A DNA stretch of 64,000 bases from Vibrio echinoideorum. Its GTDB lineage: Bacteria > Pseudomonadota > Gammaproteobacteria > Enterobacterales > Vibrionaceae. The DNA lies in contig NZ_AP025483.1 of the NCBI RefSeq assembly GCF_024347455.1, positions 1,860,001 through 1,924,000 of the forward strand, written 5' to 3'. Both the position numbers and the translations under genes were made by a program. Shown one piece after another: positions 27,086 through 35,411 of this stretch; within the stretch, counting starts at the first letter, position 1; each line of letters opens with the position of its first letter. The notes beneath the pieces are model-generated. The model had not been told where the DNA came from. It was given only the letters and a program-made list of their open reading frames with translations, and did no database searches.

Positions 27086-27964
27086 TCAAATATCTTTGCG
27101 CTGCAATCGCGTAATTTCATCATCAACCCAACCGAGTAGTTGTTTGGTCGCTTTAGATAATACTTGGTTTTGCCTAACGATATAACCGAGACTGGTGTGA
27201 CAAAAATCCGTTAACGGCGTTACTTTTGAAATTAGATGGTGTTTTGTCGATATTGCAAACTCAGGAATGATTGCCACCCCAAAGCCAGCCTCCGCCCAGT
27301 CAATTTGAGCATCAACACTCCCTACTTCCATTACCCTATAATTGGGTAGATTAAGGCTTGGTAAACCTTCATCAATGAAGTCACGCGTTCTAGTATCATG
27401 ACCAAGCAGAATTAAGGTTAGCTCAGCGTCAGAGTCTTGGATATCAAACCCATCTCCAAGTGCACACCAAGAAAGCTCTTGCAGCTTAGTGAAATACAAT
27501 GACTCGTTGTGCTGTTCTTTGGAAATAACAAAACCAATATCCGCCTGAGCATTCTTAACTAAACTCGATGCCTGAGACGACGTGGTATTCAAGAGCGTAA
27601 GGTCAATACCGGGATACTGCGCTTTGAACTTCTGGAACGGACGAATCAACAAGAATCGAGAAATGATGTCACTTACGGCAATGGTTAACGTCCCTATTTT
27701 GAGATCGTTAATCGCATTGAGATCGGCCTGACAAATTTGGAGTTCGAGTAGCGTTCTTAGGCTTGTTTCCAATAGCCGCTCACCCGCTTGAGTCAATTGA
27801 AATGGACTTCGTTCAATCAACTTTATGCGTGTTTGTTGTTCCAGTTGTTTTAGGTGCAAACTCACATTGGGTTGGGTCATATGCAGTGCATTGGCCGCTT
27901 TCCCGAAATGCTTGTATTCCGCTAGCGTCACAAACGTCTTCAACAAATTAATATCGAGCATCAT
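27086..27964 (-). CDS. LysR-family regulator divergent from the purA paralogue
   Basis: This 292-residue protein has an N-terminal HTH (INLLKTFVTLAEYKHFGKAANALHMTQPNVSLHLKQLEQQTRIKLIER, residues 5-52) and a periplasmic-binding-like effector domain from about 90 (LTIAVSDIISRFLLIRPFQKFKAQYPGIDLTLL). It faces the purA-like gene across 183 bp that also hold a copy of the 41-bp repeat. LysR genes commonly control a divergent neighbour, so a role in that gene's regulation is likely but unproven. The second ATG (codon 2) is an equal start candidate. Confidence 0.9.
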   Translation of the reverse strand: MMLDINLLKTFVTLAEYKHFGKAANALHMTQPNVSLHLKQLEQQTRIKLIERSPFQLTQAGERLLETSLRTLLELQICQADLNAINDLKIGTLTIAVSDIISRFLLIRPFQKFKAQYPGIDLTLLNTTSSQASSLVKNAQADIGFVISKEQHNESLYFTKLQELSWCALGDGFDIQDSDAELTLILLGHDTRTRDFIDEGLPSLNLPNYRVMEVGSVDAQIDWAEAGFGVAIIPEFAISTKHHLISKVTPLTDFCHTSLGYIVRQNQVLSKATKQLLGWVDDEITRLQRKDI

Positions 27965-27986
27965 GTCCTCTCTCTCGTGTCACTTA

Positions 27987-28027
27987 CATCATTCCCTACA
28001 GTGAGGAACGAACGCAATAGGGAATCT
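27987..28027 (+). repeat. 41-bp dispersed inverted-repeat element, copy C
   Basis: It runs from ATCATTCCCTACAGTGAGG to AATAGGGAATCTC and sits in the divergent promoter region between lysR and purA. Confidence 0.75.
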
Positions 28028-28147
28028 CGCTTGTAGGTTAAGACTTTAAGGATATATGAAATCCTTATCAAGATAATAAAGATAATTAATTTCTCTTATC
28101 CACTTTGTAGGCCTAACATGATTTCTCAATCAGTTAGGAGAAAAATT

Positions 28148-29407
28148 ATGCCATCTATCGTTGTTGTGGGCGCAAACTGGGGTGATGAAGGCAAAGGCCG
28201 CATCGTCGATTTTTTAGCAGACCAAGCTTCTGCTAGCATTCGTTTTCAAGGCGGAAACAATGCAGGTCATACTGTGGTAAATGACTTCGGTACATTCAAA
28301 CTGCACCAACTACCAAGTGGCATTTTTAATCCTGATTGTACGGCGGTTCTTGGCCCAGGCATGGTGATCAGCCCTGCTGCGCTAACTCAAGAGATTGCAG
28401 AAGTTCAAGAAGCTGGCATCAAAGTTAAAATGGCGGTCTCAGATCGTGCGACACTGTGTCTCCCTTTACACGCCCTTGAAGATACGCTTGAAGAAGAGCG
28501 TTTGGGTGACGGCGCTTACGGCTCAACACGTCAAGGCATTGCACCAGCATACGGCGATCGCGTGATGAAGAAAGGCATTCTTGTCGGTTGGCTAAATCAA
28601 CCTGAAATTTTAGAGCAACGCATTCAATTCCTGCTTGATTGGAAGATGCCTCAACTGAAGGCTCTATACCCTCAATGTGATTTCACTCAGACAGCTTCTG
28701 AAATGACAGAATGGCTACTTGAAGTGACTAAAGGTTGGCGCCCGTTCATTTGCAACGTAACTGAGCCGCTAAAAGCACTACAATCGCAAGACGCGAACCT
28801 ACTGTTTGAAGCTCAGCTAGGCGCAGGTCGTGACCTTGTCTACGGTGAATACCCTTGGACAACGTCTTCGAATGTAACCGCAGCTTATGCAGGCATTGGT
28901 AGCGGTTTACCCGCTCTTCGCCCTGAGCGTGTTATTGCCGTTGCTAAATCGTTCAGTTCGTCTGTTGGTACTGGCACGCTAGTAACTGCTATGGAAGAGC
29001 AAGATAGCTTCCGCGAAAGCTCTAACGAATACGGCGCAACCACGGGTCGCCCACGTGATATGGGTTACTTTGATGCAGTGGCAACTCGCAACGGCGTTGA
29101 CCTACAAGCCGCTACTGAAATCGCACTGACTAAGATTGATTGCCTGTCTGGTTTGTCTGAACTTAAGATTTGTACGGCTTACTCAGGTGAACACACTGAG
29201 AACCCGATTTGGCCACAAACGGCTGAGCTAAAACCTGTATATGAAGATATGGCTGGCTGGGATGAAGACATCACGGGTTGCCGTACGTTTGAGAGCCTTC
29301 CTCAAGCAGCACAAGATTACGTTACACGTATCGAAGAGCTGATGGGTGTACCAATTGTGATGGTATCGGTAGGTCCTGAGCGCGAGCAAATGATCATTCG
29401 AGCTTAG
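28148..29407 (+). CDS. Adenylosuccinate synthetase paralogue (divergent PurA)
   Basis: This 419-residue protein has the PurA P-loop GDEGKG with the catalytic Asp, GGNNAGHT retaining the catalytic His but with the first His of the usual GGHNAGHT replaced by Asn, GPGMVISP, the IMP-binding YGSTRQGIAPAYGDRV, VGTGTLVT, the ATTGRPRDMGYFDAVATR loop, TKIDCLSGL, and SVGPEREQMI at the end. PurA joins IMP and aspartate with GTP hydrolysis on the way to AMP. Compared with housekeeping PurA (about 432 residues, TQWGDEGKGK) it is clearly diverged, so it is probably a second copy. ATG 28148 has TTAGGAGA upstream. The catalytic Asp argues against a phage PurZ-type enzyme. Confidence 0.85.
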   Translation: MPSIVVVGANWGDEGKGRIVDFLADQASASIRFQGGNNAGHTVVNDFGTFKLHQLPSGIFNPDCTAVLGPGMVISPAALTQEIAEVQEAGIKVKMAVSDRATLCLPLHALEDTLEEERLGDGAYGSTRQGIAPAYGDRVMKKGILVGWLNQPEILEQRIQFLLDWKMPQLKALYPQCDFTQTASEMTEWLLEVTKGWRPFICNVTEPLKALQSQDANLLFEAQLGAGRDLVYGEYPWTTSSNVTAAYAGIGSGLPALRPERVIAVAKSFSSSVGTGTLVTAMEEQDSFRESSNEYGATTGRPRDMGYFDAVATRNGVDLQAATEIALTKIDCLSGLSELKICTAYSGEHTENPIWPQTAELKPVYEDMAGWDEDITGCRTFESLPQAAQDYVTRIEELMGVPIVMVSVGPEREQMIIRA

Positions 29408-29428
29408 TTGAGAAGACGATTACACCCA

Positions 29429-29452
29429 CATCTACATCTACATCTACATCTA
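29429..29452. repeat. 6-bp tandem repeat, four copies, after purA
   Basis: CATCTA is repeated four times exactly, 22 nt after the stop codon and directly before the terminator. Confidence 0.9.
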
Positions 29453-29475
29453 AGCCCACACTAGTGGGCTTTTTT
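29452..29475 (+). terminator. Terminator of the purA paralogue
   Basis: AAGCCCAC pairs with GTGGGCTT around ACTA, followed by a T run. Confidence 0.85.
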
Positions 29476-29492
29476 ACGCCTGTCACGAACAT

Positions 29493-30434
29493 CTAAATCT
29501 TGTTTTTCTTATTGAGGTACATGTTTTCATCGGAAGACTTTATTAGATTTATGATGTTGAAACTTCGGGAATCCGCCGTACCACAACCATATGAAAAACC
29601 GAGTGGCACCTCATCATCGCAACGAAAGCCTTCAATAAAATCATCGAATTCAGCGTGAATGTTATTGACCAACTCAGAAGCATAACCAGCCTCTTCTGAG
29701 TGTATGACGACAATGAACTCATCACCACCGACCCTAGCCGATATGATGTTGTACTTTGCATTGTTTTTTATGCATGACGCAAAGCCAGAGATATAGTCAT
29801 CACCTTTGAAGTGGCCATAGGTATCATTGATGTACTTCAAATTATCCAAGTCGAAATACAAACAAACGATCTCACCATCGCTGATGTTTGCTTTATTGAA
29901 TTCGTGGAAAAAGCCCCTTCGATTAAGCAGCGTCGTCATAATATCAAAGTGACTATTCTTGTATAAAATCCGGCTCTCTTCTTTTAATAGAATTTCAGAA
30001 CGCAATAGAGTCGATATATTTTCAATCAAGCTAACTTGGCTCTCGGTATACGCTGTTGGGCTTAAATCAAAAACCAAGAGCACCGCAAACACTTCGCCAT
30101 CGATATCTCTTACCGGGACGCCACAAAACGACTTATAAGCATCCGCCCCATTCGCAGAAACGGAATCACCACCAGCATGACCACTCAAATAGACCGTGCG
30201 ATTTTCGTTATGCACATACTCACAAAAGAGGCTAATTTTGATCTTATGTTGGTTACACGATATGTTTGAGGAGCTCCACACACTCTCAGAACCAGAGCAA
30301 CTCAAATCAGAGATCATGATGATACCCGCATTCGATGCGTCCATTATGTCTCGTATGTTATCCAATATAGATACCCAAGTATCGACATCGATATTTTTTT
30401 GCATCCCTTCAGAAGAGAACTTATCAAAAAGCAT
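29493..30434 (-). CDS. GAF-GGDEF diguanylate cyclase
   Basis: This 313-residue soluble protein has an N-terminal GAF-like sensor (about 15-150; FCGVPVRDIDGEVFAVLLVFDLSPTAYTESQVSLIENI) and a GGDEF domain (about 160-313) with an intact active site RVGGDEFIVVI and the upstream LYFDLDNLKYINDTYGH metal site. It should synthesise cyclic di-GMP in response to a small ligand or redox signal bound by GAF. The RxxD inhibitory site is not evident. It is close to the tad locus, whose adhesion role would suit cyclic di-GMP control, but no direct link is shown. Confidence 0.88.
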   Translation of the reverse strand: MLFDKFSSEGMQKNIDVDTWVSILDNIRDIMDASNAGIIMISDLSCSGSESVWSSSNISCNQHKIKISLFCEYVHNENRTVYLSGHAGGDSVSANGADAYKSFCGVPVRDIDGEVFAVLLVFDLSPTAYTESQVSLIENISTLLRSEILLKEESRILYKNSHFDIMTTLLNRRGFFHEFNKANISDGEIVCLYFDLDNLKYINDTYGHFKGDDYISGFASCIKNNAKYNIISARVGGDEFIVVIHSEEAGYASELVNNIHAEFDDFIEGFRCDDEVPLGFSYGCGTADSRSFNIINLIKSSDENMYLNKKNKI

Positions 30435-30541
30435 TAATATTTCTTTAGTATCAGACAGTTAAACTTAATTGAATATTCATTAGTATACGTTGTAACAAAA
30501 ATCCCAAGAGCGACAATCTAGGGCGGTTATTACCTAGTACT

Positions 30542-30581
30542 AAGCAACAACCAAGCACTAAGCAGAACCAAGCAACAACCA
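30542..30581. repeat. Imperfect repeat after the OmpA-domain stop
   Basis: AAGCAACAACCA occurs at 30542 and again at 30570, with related AAGCACTAAGCAGAACC between them; 12 nt from the stop codon of the gene at 30593. Confidence 0.6.
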
Positions 30582-30592
30582 AACCCTACATC

Positions 30593-31231
30593 CTAATTTT
30601 CTACTTCAGCGGCATCGTTCGCAGAGGCCCAAATTTCTGAGCGTCTATTCTTGGCTCTACCTTCTGCCGTTGCGTTGGACGCAATAGGTTTACTTTCACC
30701 AAATGAGCGTATAACAAGGCGATTCTTCTCTACACCATCCGTGATTAAACCATCCGATGTCGTCAGTGCTCTTTGAAGCCCCAATGCTTGGTTATAACCT
30801 TCTGCGCCGGTGCTGTCAGTGTGTCCATCCACCGTAATCGCACTGCCGTTAGTCTTGAGCTCGCCTGCAAGTTGGCTCAGTGCTTTGCTGCCCATCGGCG
30901 ATAAGTTGTGTTGGTCAAAACCAAAATGAAGTCGTGCCAACAACCCGTGACGCTCTTGGTTCCTGATCCAAGTCTTACATCCTGACTGGTTCATACCTAG
31001 ATTGGATTGACCTGCTAACGCTTGTTTTAGCTCACTGCTGTCAGACGGCTGTTCAATTTGTAAAAAGCCCTGTCTGTGCTGTGCAATGCCAACGACATCA
31101 TCAACCGTGACACTGTGTTGATACTCACTGAACGCAGTATCGCAATAAACACTGATGCCTTCTTCCGCATTGGCGATAAGGCTAAATTGCAATGTCGATA
31201 TGACGATTGAACCGATCATTAACTTTTTCAT
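30593..31231 (-). CDS. OmpA-domain protein at the end of the tad operon
   Basis: This 212-residue protein has a signal peptide (MKKLMIGSIVISTLQFSLIANA) and a C-terminal OmpA/MotB peptidoglycan-binding domain (about 95-205) with the conserved VDGHTDSTGAEGYNQALGLQRA and NRRSEIW segments. It starts 8 nt after the tadG stop and is therefore co-transcribed with the pilus genes. Its likely role is to tie the secretion apparatus to the cell wall from the periplasm. It lacks the long N-terminal barrel of OmpA. Confidence 0.9.
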   Translation of the reverse strand: MKKLMIGSIVISTLQFSLIANAEEGISVYCDTAFSEYQHSVTVDDVVGIAQHRQGFLQIEQPSDSSELKQALAGQSNLGMNQSGCKTWIRNQERHGLLARLHFGFDQHNLSPMGSKALSQLAGELKTNGSAITVDGHTDSTGAEGYNQALGLQRALTTSDGLITDGVEKNRLVIRSFGESKPIASNATAEGRAKNRRSEIWASANDAAEVEN

Positions 31232-31239
31232 ATTTTCCT

Positions 31240-32802
31240 CTAGTACAACTTAGTTATTCCGCTTGTTTTTGAGCCTTTACGGATGAGTTCTTCTATCTTT
31301 TCAATCAATTCATCTAGGTTAGATACGTCGATGATGTCTTCATTTGGGTCGACAACGCAGTCTTGAAAACCACTTTGTTGAGATGCTCGAAAATCGATAC
31401 CAATAACACCTATGTATAAGCCCGGTATTTCATTCCTTGCTTTGTCACACATGCCTCTGTCGACTAACCCTTTGAGGATGCCGTTATTCGGACTCTCCTG
31501 CCCATCGCTTAAGATCAGCAACATCTTAATTTTCTTGTTGTAGACTTGCTGCTCTTCTTGTTCGGAACTGTTCGGGTCACCATCATGGAGCACCTGAGAA
31601 CCTCTCAAAATACCTTGAAAAGCCGCAGTGCCACCGTCTGCCCACATCGAATTAATAGGGTCTAAATCTGAGAGCTTGTTCGATAGGCGAATGTTCGAAA
31701 ACTGCGATGAATTGGAAGAACCATGCGCGTTAAATAAATTTGTTCCACTCACACTATAAAAATCAGGCTGTAACCCCGACTTATCAGTAAACATCGTCGA
31801 CACTGATGTCGATAAATCTACATAGTTGTATACGTCTGCAACCAAGTAGTTATCTTGATAAATCACATCCTTGATACGTTTGGCGTACTTTTGATTCTCC
31901 GATTTTGGATATGAGCAACGTGACTGCCGGTCAGCACATCTAATCACGTCATTTTGTGAATAGGTACGCCAGTAATCCCAGTCAACATCGTTGTAGGAAT
32001 AGGGTGATACATTCGTTTTATAGTTGTCTTTGTAGCTCAACTGGCTTGTCGCCCGAGCTTGATTTCCCGAGACAATCTCCCTCGTTCGAACGTTAAAAGG
32101 CACAAAACCAACTCGATTAAGCAGTTTGTCTCCGGTTGTATCTTCTCCGGGCTCATCACAAACGTATTTCCACTCGCCATCGACATAGTCCTGTTTAATC
32201 GATGTGCAAAGAATTTTGCTGGATATTGCGTCGATGGCTGTCTTTAGATCGTCGATTTTTATGTGTCGATTTGAACCCCACCTGTCGTTCATTGAACCGG
32301 AAAAGTCCGACACAAACACAATATCGATGTTGTTATCACCAAGGTAAACCGGGTACTTTCTCGCTAACGAACGTCCCGCTAAGTCTTGTTGCTGATCAAA
32401 CGAAGGGATAAAGCTACTCGCAAACCAAGAGTCGTGCGTCGTCTTGGCATTCACTGTGTATTGGATATATTCCAGAACCCCAGCCCCCTCATCTTCCGCT
32501 TGATGGAGTCGGACTGCTGAGAGGTTGGTTGATTTGATGTCCCGAACATAATTTTCGACATACTTGGTCGCGAGCCCACGAGCCTGATCCGGTTGGTCTT
32601 CAATGGTTACCGCTATCGCCGCAGCCTCTGCTGAATCTCTGAGTCGGCTGGTCTCTTGTACATAACGTGTGCCCTCAACCGCCCAAAAAGTCATGCCCAT
32701 GATTGGAACAAGCAATAAGCCTATCCAAACCGCGGCAACCCCTTGCTGTCTTTGGAGACTGAGATGCTGGCGATTGATATGGCGTTCGTGCTGCATTTTC
32801 AT
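31240..32802 (-). CDS. tadG: TadG, vWA-domain pseudopilin-associated protein
   Basis: This 520-residue protein starts with a prepilin-like membrane segment (QQGVAAVWIGLLLVPIMGMTFWAVEG, residues 19-44), then a TadE-like stretch and a von Willebrand A domain with a MIDAS motif DFSGSMND (DxSxS, about 171) and GTAAFQG. TadG proteins are thought to act at the envelope in Flp-pilus export or surface attachment. It follows tadF by 4 nt. The vWA domain and about 500-residue size match other Vibrio TadG proteins. Confidence 0.92.
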   Translation of the reverse strand: MKMQHERHINRQHLSLQRQQGVAAVWIGLLLVPIMGMTFWAVEGTRYVQETSRLRDSAEAAAIAVTIEDQPDQARGLATKYVENYVRDIKSTNLSAVRLHQAEDEGAGVLEYIQYTVNAKTTHDSWFASSFIPSFDQQQDLAGRSLARKYPVYLGDNNIDIVFVSDFSGSMNDRWGSNRHIKIDDLKTAIDAISSKILCTSIKQDYVDGEWKYVCDEPGEDTTGDKLLNRVGFVPFNVRTREIVSGNQARATSQLSYKDNYKTNVSPYSYNDVDWDYWRTYSQNDVIRCADRQSRCSYPKSENQKYAKRIKDVIYQDNYLVADVYNYVDLSTSVSTMFTDKSGLQPDFYSVSGTNLFNAHGSSNSSQFSNIRLSNKLSDLDPINSMWADGGTAAFQGILRGSQVLHDGDPNSSEQEEQQVYNKKIKMLLILSDGQESPNNGILKGLVDRGMCDKARNEIPGLYIGVIGIDFRASQQSGFQDCVVDPNEDIIDVSNLDELIEKIEELIRKGSKTSGITKLY

Positions 32803-32806
32803 TTCA

Positions 32807-33367
32807 TTATCTCCCAGGCATTATTGAAGAAGAGCCAATCTGAACCGTGGTACTGGTGCCACTGTTGAAGAAGGGTTTAAACCAAGAACTCTGCTCTTCA
32901 CAAAGACTGATTCGATACAATGGATACACAACGCCCTTTTCTACCGGAGCTAAATCTGCATGATCGAGAATCGAATCAGTTTGGCAATTTAAGCTCCTGT
33001 ACTTGCTGGTTGAGAATTCAGCGACATTCGTTTTATTGGTCAACGACTCAATCTTGATTGCCACACTGTCTACTGGTGTATTGAGCATTCGACTTGCCAC
33101 TTTAGCCATGTCTTCTAACTCTGAATTAGTGACGGGTAGGTTTTGTCCTGCCAGTACATCAGCTTCAAAGTAACGAGTACGCTCTTTGAGCACATTGACT
33201 AAAGCAAAGCTGGATCGATCGAGCTTGGCGCGCACGAGTAGCTGATGACTCAAGTCTGCGCCAAACAGATAACCCCCCCACAACGCCACAAGAATGAACA
33301 GCAATTCAACGGTAAATGAACCTTGCTGGCGAATCGCGTAAGACACACGTTGTTTACGGCGCATCAT
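32807..33367 (-). CDS. tadF: TadF, pseudopilin-like protein
   Basis: This 186-residue protein has an N-terminal prepilin-type hydrophobic helix (QQGSFTVELLFILVALWGGYLFGADL, residues 14-39), with Glu five residues after the Gly as in TadE/TadF pseudopilins processed by TadV. The remainder is periplasmic. It overlaps the tadE stop by 14 nt. It is identified by position and the N-terminal motif; the family is poorly conserved. Confidence 0.85.
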   Translation of the reverse strand: MMRRKQRVSYAIRQQGSFTVELLFILVALWGGYLFGADLSHQLLVRAKLDRSSFALVNVLKERTRYFEADVLAGQNLPVTNSELEDMAKVASRMLNTPVDSVAIKIESLTNKTNVAEFSTSKYRSLNCQTDSILDHADLAPVEKGVVYPLYRISLCEEQSSWFKPFFNSGTSTTVQIGSSSIMPGR

Positions 33368-33836
33368 TGTCCCACCCCTCGTGTTCTAAGTTCAAAACCA
33401 TAGTGCTTGAGATATCCCTATCCGCAGCACCGGCCAGTTTAATGACTGGTGTATAGCGGTAGGTCACCGTGATCTCGGCTAAGTCATAATTGAAGTTCAA
33501 GCCTTGATCAGAGTGCCCCCTGTTCGCGACGAAATCGTCATAGGTTTTGAAGTACTGACCTGCGATAGAGAAACGTGAGCTATCAATTAAGAAACTCCAA
33601 AGATTGTCATCATCTTCGATTAACGATTTGAACTTAGTTTCGTACTGCTCGTTGATCCCTTCGCCTTCATATATCTTGGTATTCCTGATGGTTTCTCTCA
33701 GCGAGTACTCAGTCATATTCACGACGTAGATTTGGTAACTCGATTCGAAGATCGCAAAGGTGGCGAAAAACAGAACAAGCGCACCCAACACAAACTCAAT
33801 CGCCGTCACGCCCTTCTGCTTATTAAGAAGCTTCAT
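33354..33836 (-). CDS. tadE: TadE, pseudopilin
   Basis: This 160-residue protein begins MKLLNKQKGVTAIEFVLGALVLF. The cleavage motif G-VTAIEF has the Glu at position +5 that is typical of type IV prepilins and of Flp and TadE. A transmembrane helix follows and the rest is periplasmic. It has AGGAGT upstream of the ATG and overlaps the tadD stop by 14 nt. TadE and TadF are thought to be minor components of the Flp assembly machine. Confidence 0.9.
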   Translation of the reverse strand: MKLLNKQKGVTAIEFVLGALVLFFATFAIFESSYQIYVVNMTEYSLRETIRNTKIYEGEGINEQYETKFKSLIEDDDNLWSFLIDSSRFSIAGQYFKTYDDFVANRGHSDQGLNFNYDLAEITVTYRYTPVIKLAGAADRDISSTMVLNLEHEGWDNDAP

Positions 33837-34557
33837 CGTTAACTCCTAGCTGAGTCAATTCAGCGGCGATGCTCTGGATCTCTTCCGCAGAGAAGTCGCC
33901 TTTGAGTAACTTTTTGGCCGAGTCGATTTGCTGGGTTTTCATTAGTGCGATAGCTAGGTTCGCTTTAACGATCTTATTCGCCGGGTCTTCTTTTAAAACC
34001 GGGGCTAGCGTTTCGATCGCCTGTTGGTACTCGCCATTCGCCATTTGAATCATCGCAATGTTGTTCTTAACAACGACATCGTCATAACCGCGTAAACGAG
34101 CTCGATTCAGTTCTTGATACGCTTCGTTGAATCTTCCAATTTTGGTGTATGACACGCCGAGCAAGACGTGAATTTGACCGGTGGTGTTCCCCGCATCTAC
34201 TGACGCCATATAAGCAGCAATGGCACTTTCAACGTCATTTCTTGCATCAAATACTTGCCCTTCTAATTGGTACAAGTTGGGATTTTCAAACCCCTCTTTT
34301 TGCAAATGTTGAACATAGAAGTCTGCCGACTCGATATCCCCTTTATGAAAATATGCCCATGCCAGTTTCTCTTTTACCTCTGGGTCTTCGGAGCCCTGCT
34401 CTAGCTCGGATTTGTAATAACTAATCAAGCCGTCATAGTTCTTCACTTTTTCCATACTAGTGACGTCGGCAAGCTGCAAGTCTTGTGCTGAAGGGGCCGA
34501 TTGACAGCCCGCCAACACACTCGACAACAAAATGAGACAAAAACGTTTTCCAATCAC
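33823..34557 (-). CDS. tadD: TadD, TPR lipoprotein
   Basis: This 244-residue protein starts with a GTG codon preceded by AGGGAGA. A lipobox LAGC ends the signal peptide (Cys at about 18), so it is anchored as a lipoprotein. It has about four TPR-like helix pairs (AYFHKGDIESADFYVQHL, ESAIAAYMASVDAGN, NEAYQELNRARLRGYD, QAIETLAPVLKEDP). TadD acts like a pilotin for secretin assembly. Its stop overlaps tadE. Confidence 0.9.
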   Translation of the reverse strand: MIGKRFCLILLSSVLAGCQSAPSAQDLQLADVTSMEKVKNYDGLISYYKSELEQGSEDPEVKEKLAWAYFHKGDIESADFYVQHLQKEGFENPNLYQLEGQVFDARNDVESAIAAYMASVDAGNTTGQIHVLLGVSYTKIGRFNEAYQELNRARLRGYDDVVVKNNIAMIQMANGEYQQAIETLAPVLKEDPANKIVKANLAIALMKTQQIDSAKKLLKGDFSAEEIQSIAAELTQLGVNDEAS

Positions 34558-34568
34558 TCGACGTCTCC

Positions 34569-35411
34569 CTATATATTCAATGTCATTTGCATGATGCTCG
34601 GTGCGAGAATCAAGATGACGATCGGGAACATGATGAAAAGGATCAACGGGACACTCATCTTGGCGGAGAGCTTACCTACCTTTTCCTCGACTGTAAGAAT
34701 TTGGACTTTTCGCATGTCCTCTGCGAGATCACTTAACACCTGAGCCACGGATGTGCCGTATTGTAGGTTTTGGATGATGGTCAGTACAAAGCTTCTTACT
34801 GGAGGCGTTGGGATACGCTCACTCAGATCATTGAGCGCCTTTTCTAAACCGTGTATTTTCGCAGAATCGGATGTGCGCTTAATTTGGTAGCAAAGGTCTG
34901 AGTCAAATTCAGCCAGCTCTTTCCCCAAATAAACCAACGCCGCTTCAATCGTCATACCGGTTTGGACACATACAGACATCATGTCGAGCAAGTACGGCAG
35001 TTGAGCTGACGTTCGACTGATCAACATCTTGCGGCGCATTTGAAGCATTGTATCTGGGACGACAATGACGCCAATCAACGAGAAAATAACCACGATCAGT
35101 TTGTTGGTGGATGTCATATCCCCTAACAACACCAAGCCTGAAACCAACGCTAATACCAACAACTTGGCCGGAAAATAGAATTTTGCCCAATCCGTGTTGT
35201 AATAACCCGCCTCAATCATTTTTTGCTCGAGTTCTTGTCGATGTTCTTTACCAAAACGAACAAAAAAGCGATTTACGCGTGAAGGTGCGCGAGCCGAATT
35301 ATCCCCGATATAGAGCGCAACCTTCTTATGTCGCTGCTCTTTACGAATAGAATCGATAATCAAAAAGAGTAGCGAAAAAAACAACACAATAAGGGAAGCC
35401 AATAACATCAT
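34569..35411 (-). CDS. tadC: TadC, inner-membrane platform protein
   Basis: A GspF-like (T2SSF) membrane protein with helices at the N-terminus, near 80-120 and at the C-terminus (MSVPLILFIMFPIVILILAPSIM). The T2SSF core is TSAQLPYLLDMMSVCVQTGMTIEAALVYLGKE. The ATG at 35411 overlaps the tadB stop as ATGA and has GAGAGGAG upstream, so the longer in-frame start at 35438 is unlikely. TadB and TadC together form the inner-membrane platform moved by TadA. Confidence 0.92.
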   Translation of the reverse strand: MMLLASLIVLFFSLLFLIIDSIRKEQRHKKVALYIGDNSARAPSRVNRFFVRFGKEHRQELEQKMIEAGYYNTDWAKFYFPAKLLVLALVSGLVLLGDMTSTNKLIVVIFSLIGVIVVPDTMLQMRRKMLISRTSAQLPYLLDMMSVCVQTGMTIEAALVYLGKELAEFDSDLCYQIKRTSDSAKIHGLEKALNDLSERIPTPPVRSFVLTIIQNLQYGTSVAQVLSDLAEDMRKVQILTVEEKVGKLSAKMSVPLILFIMFPIVILILAPSIMQMTLNI

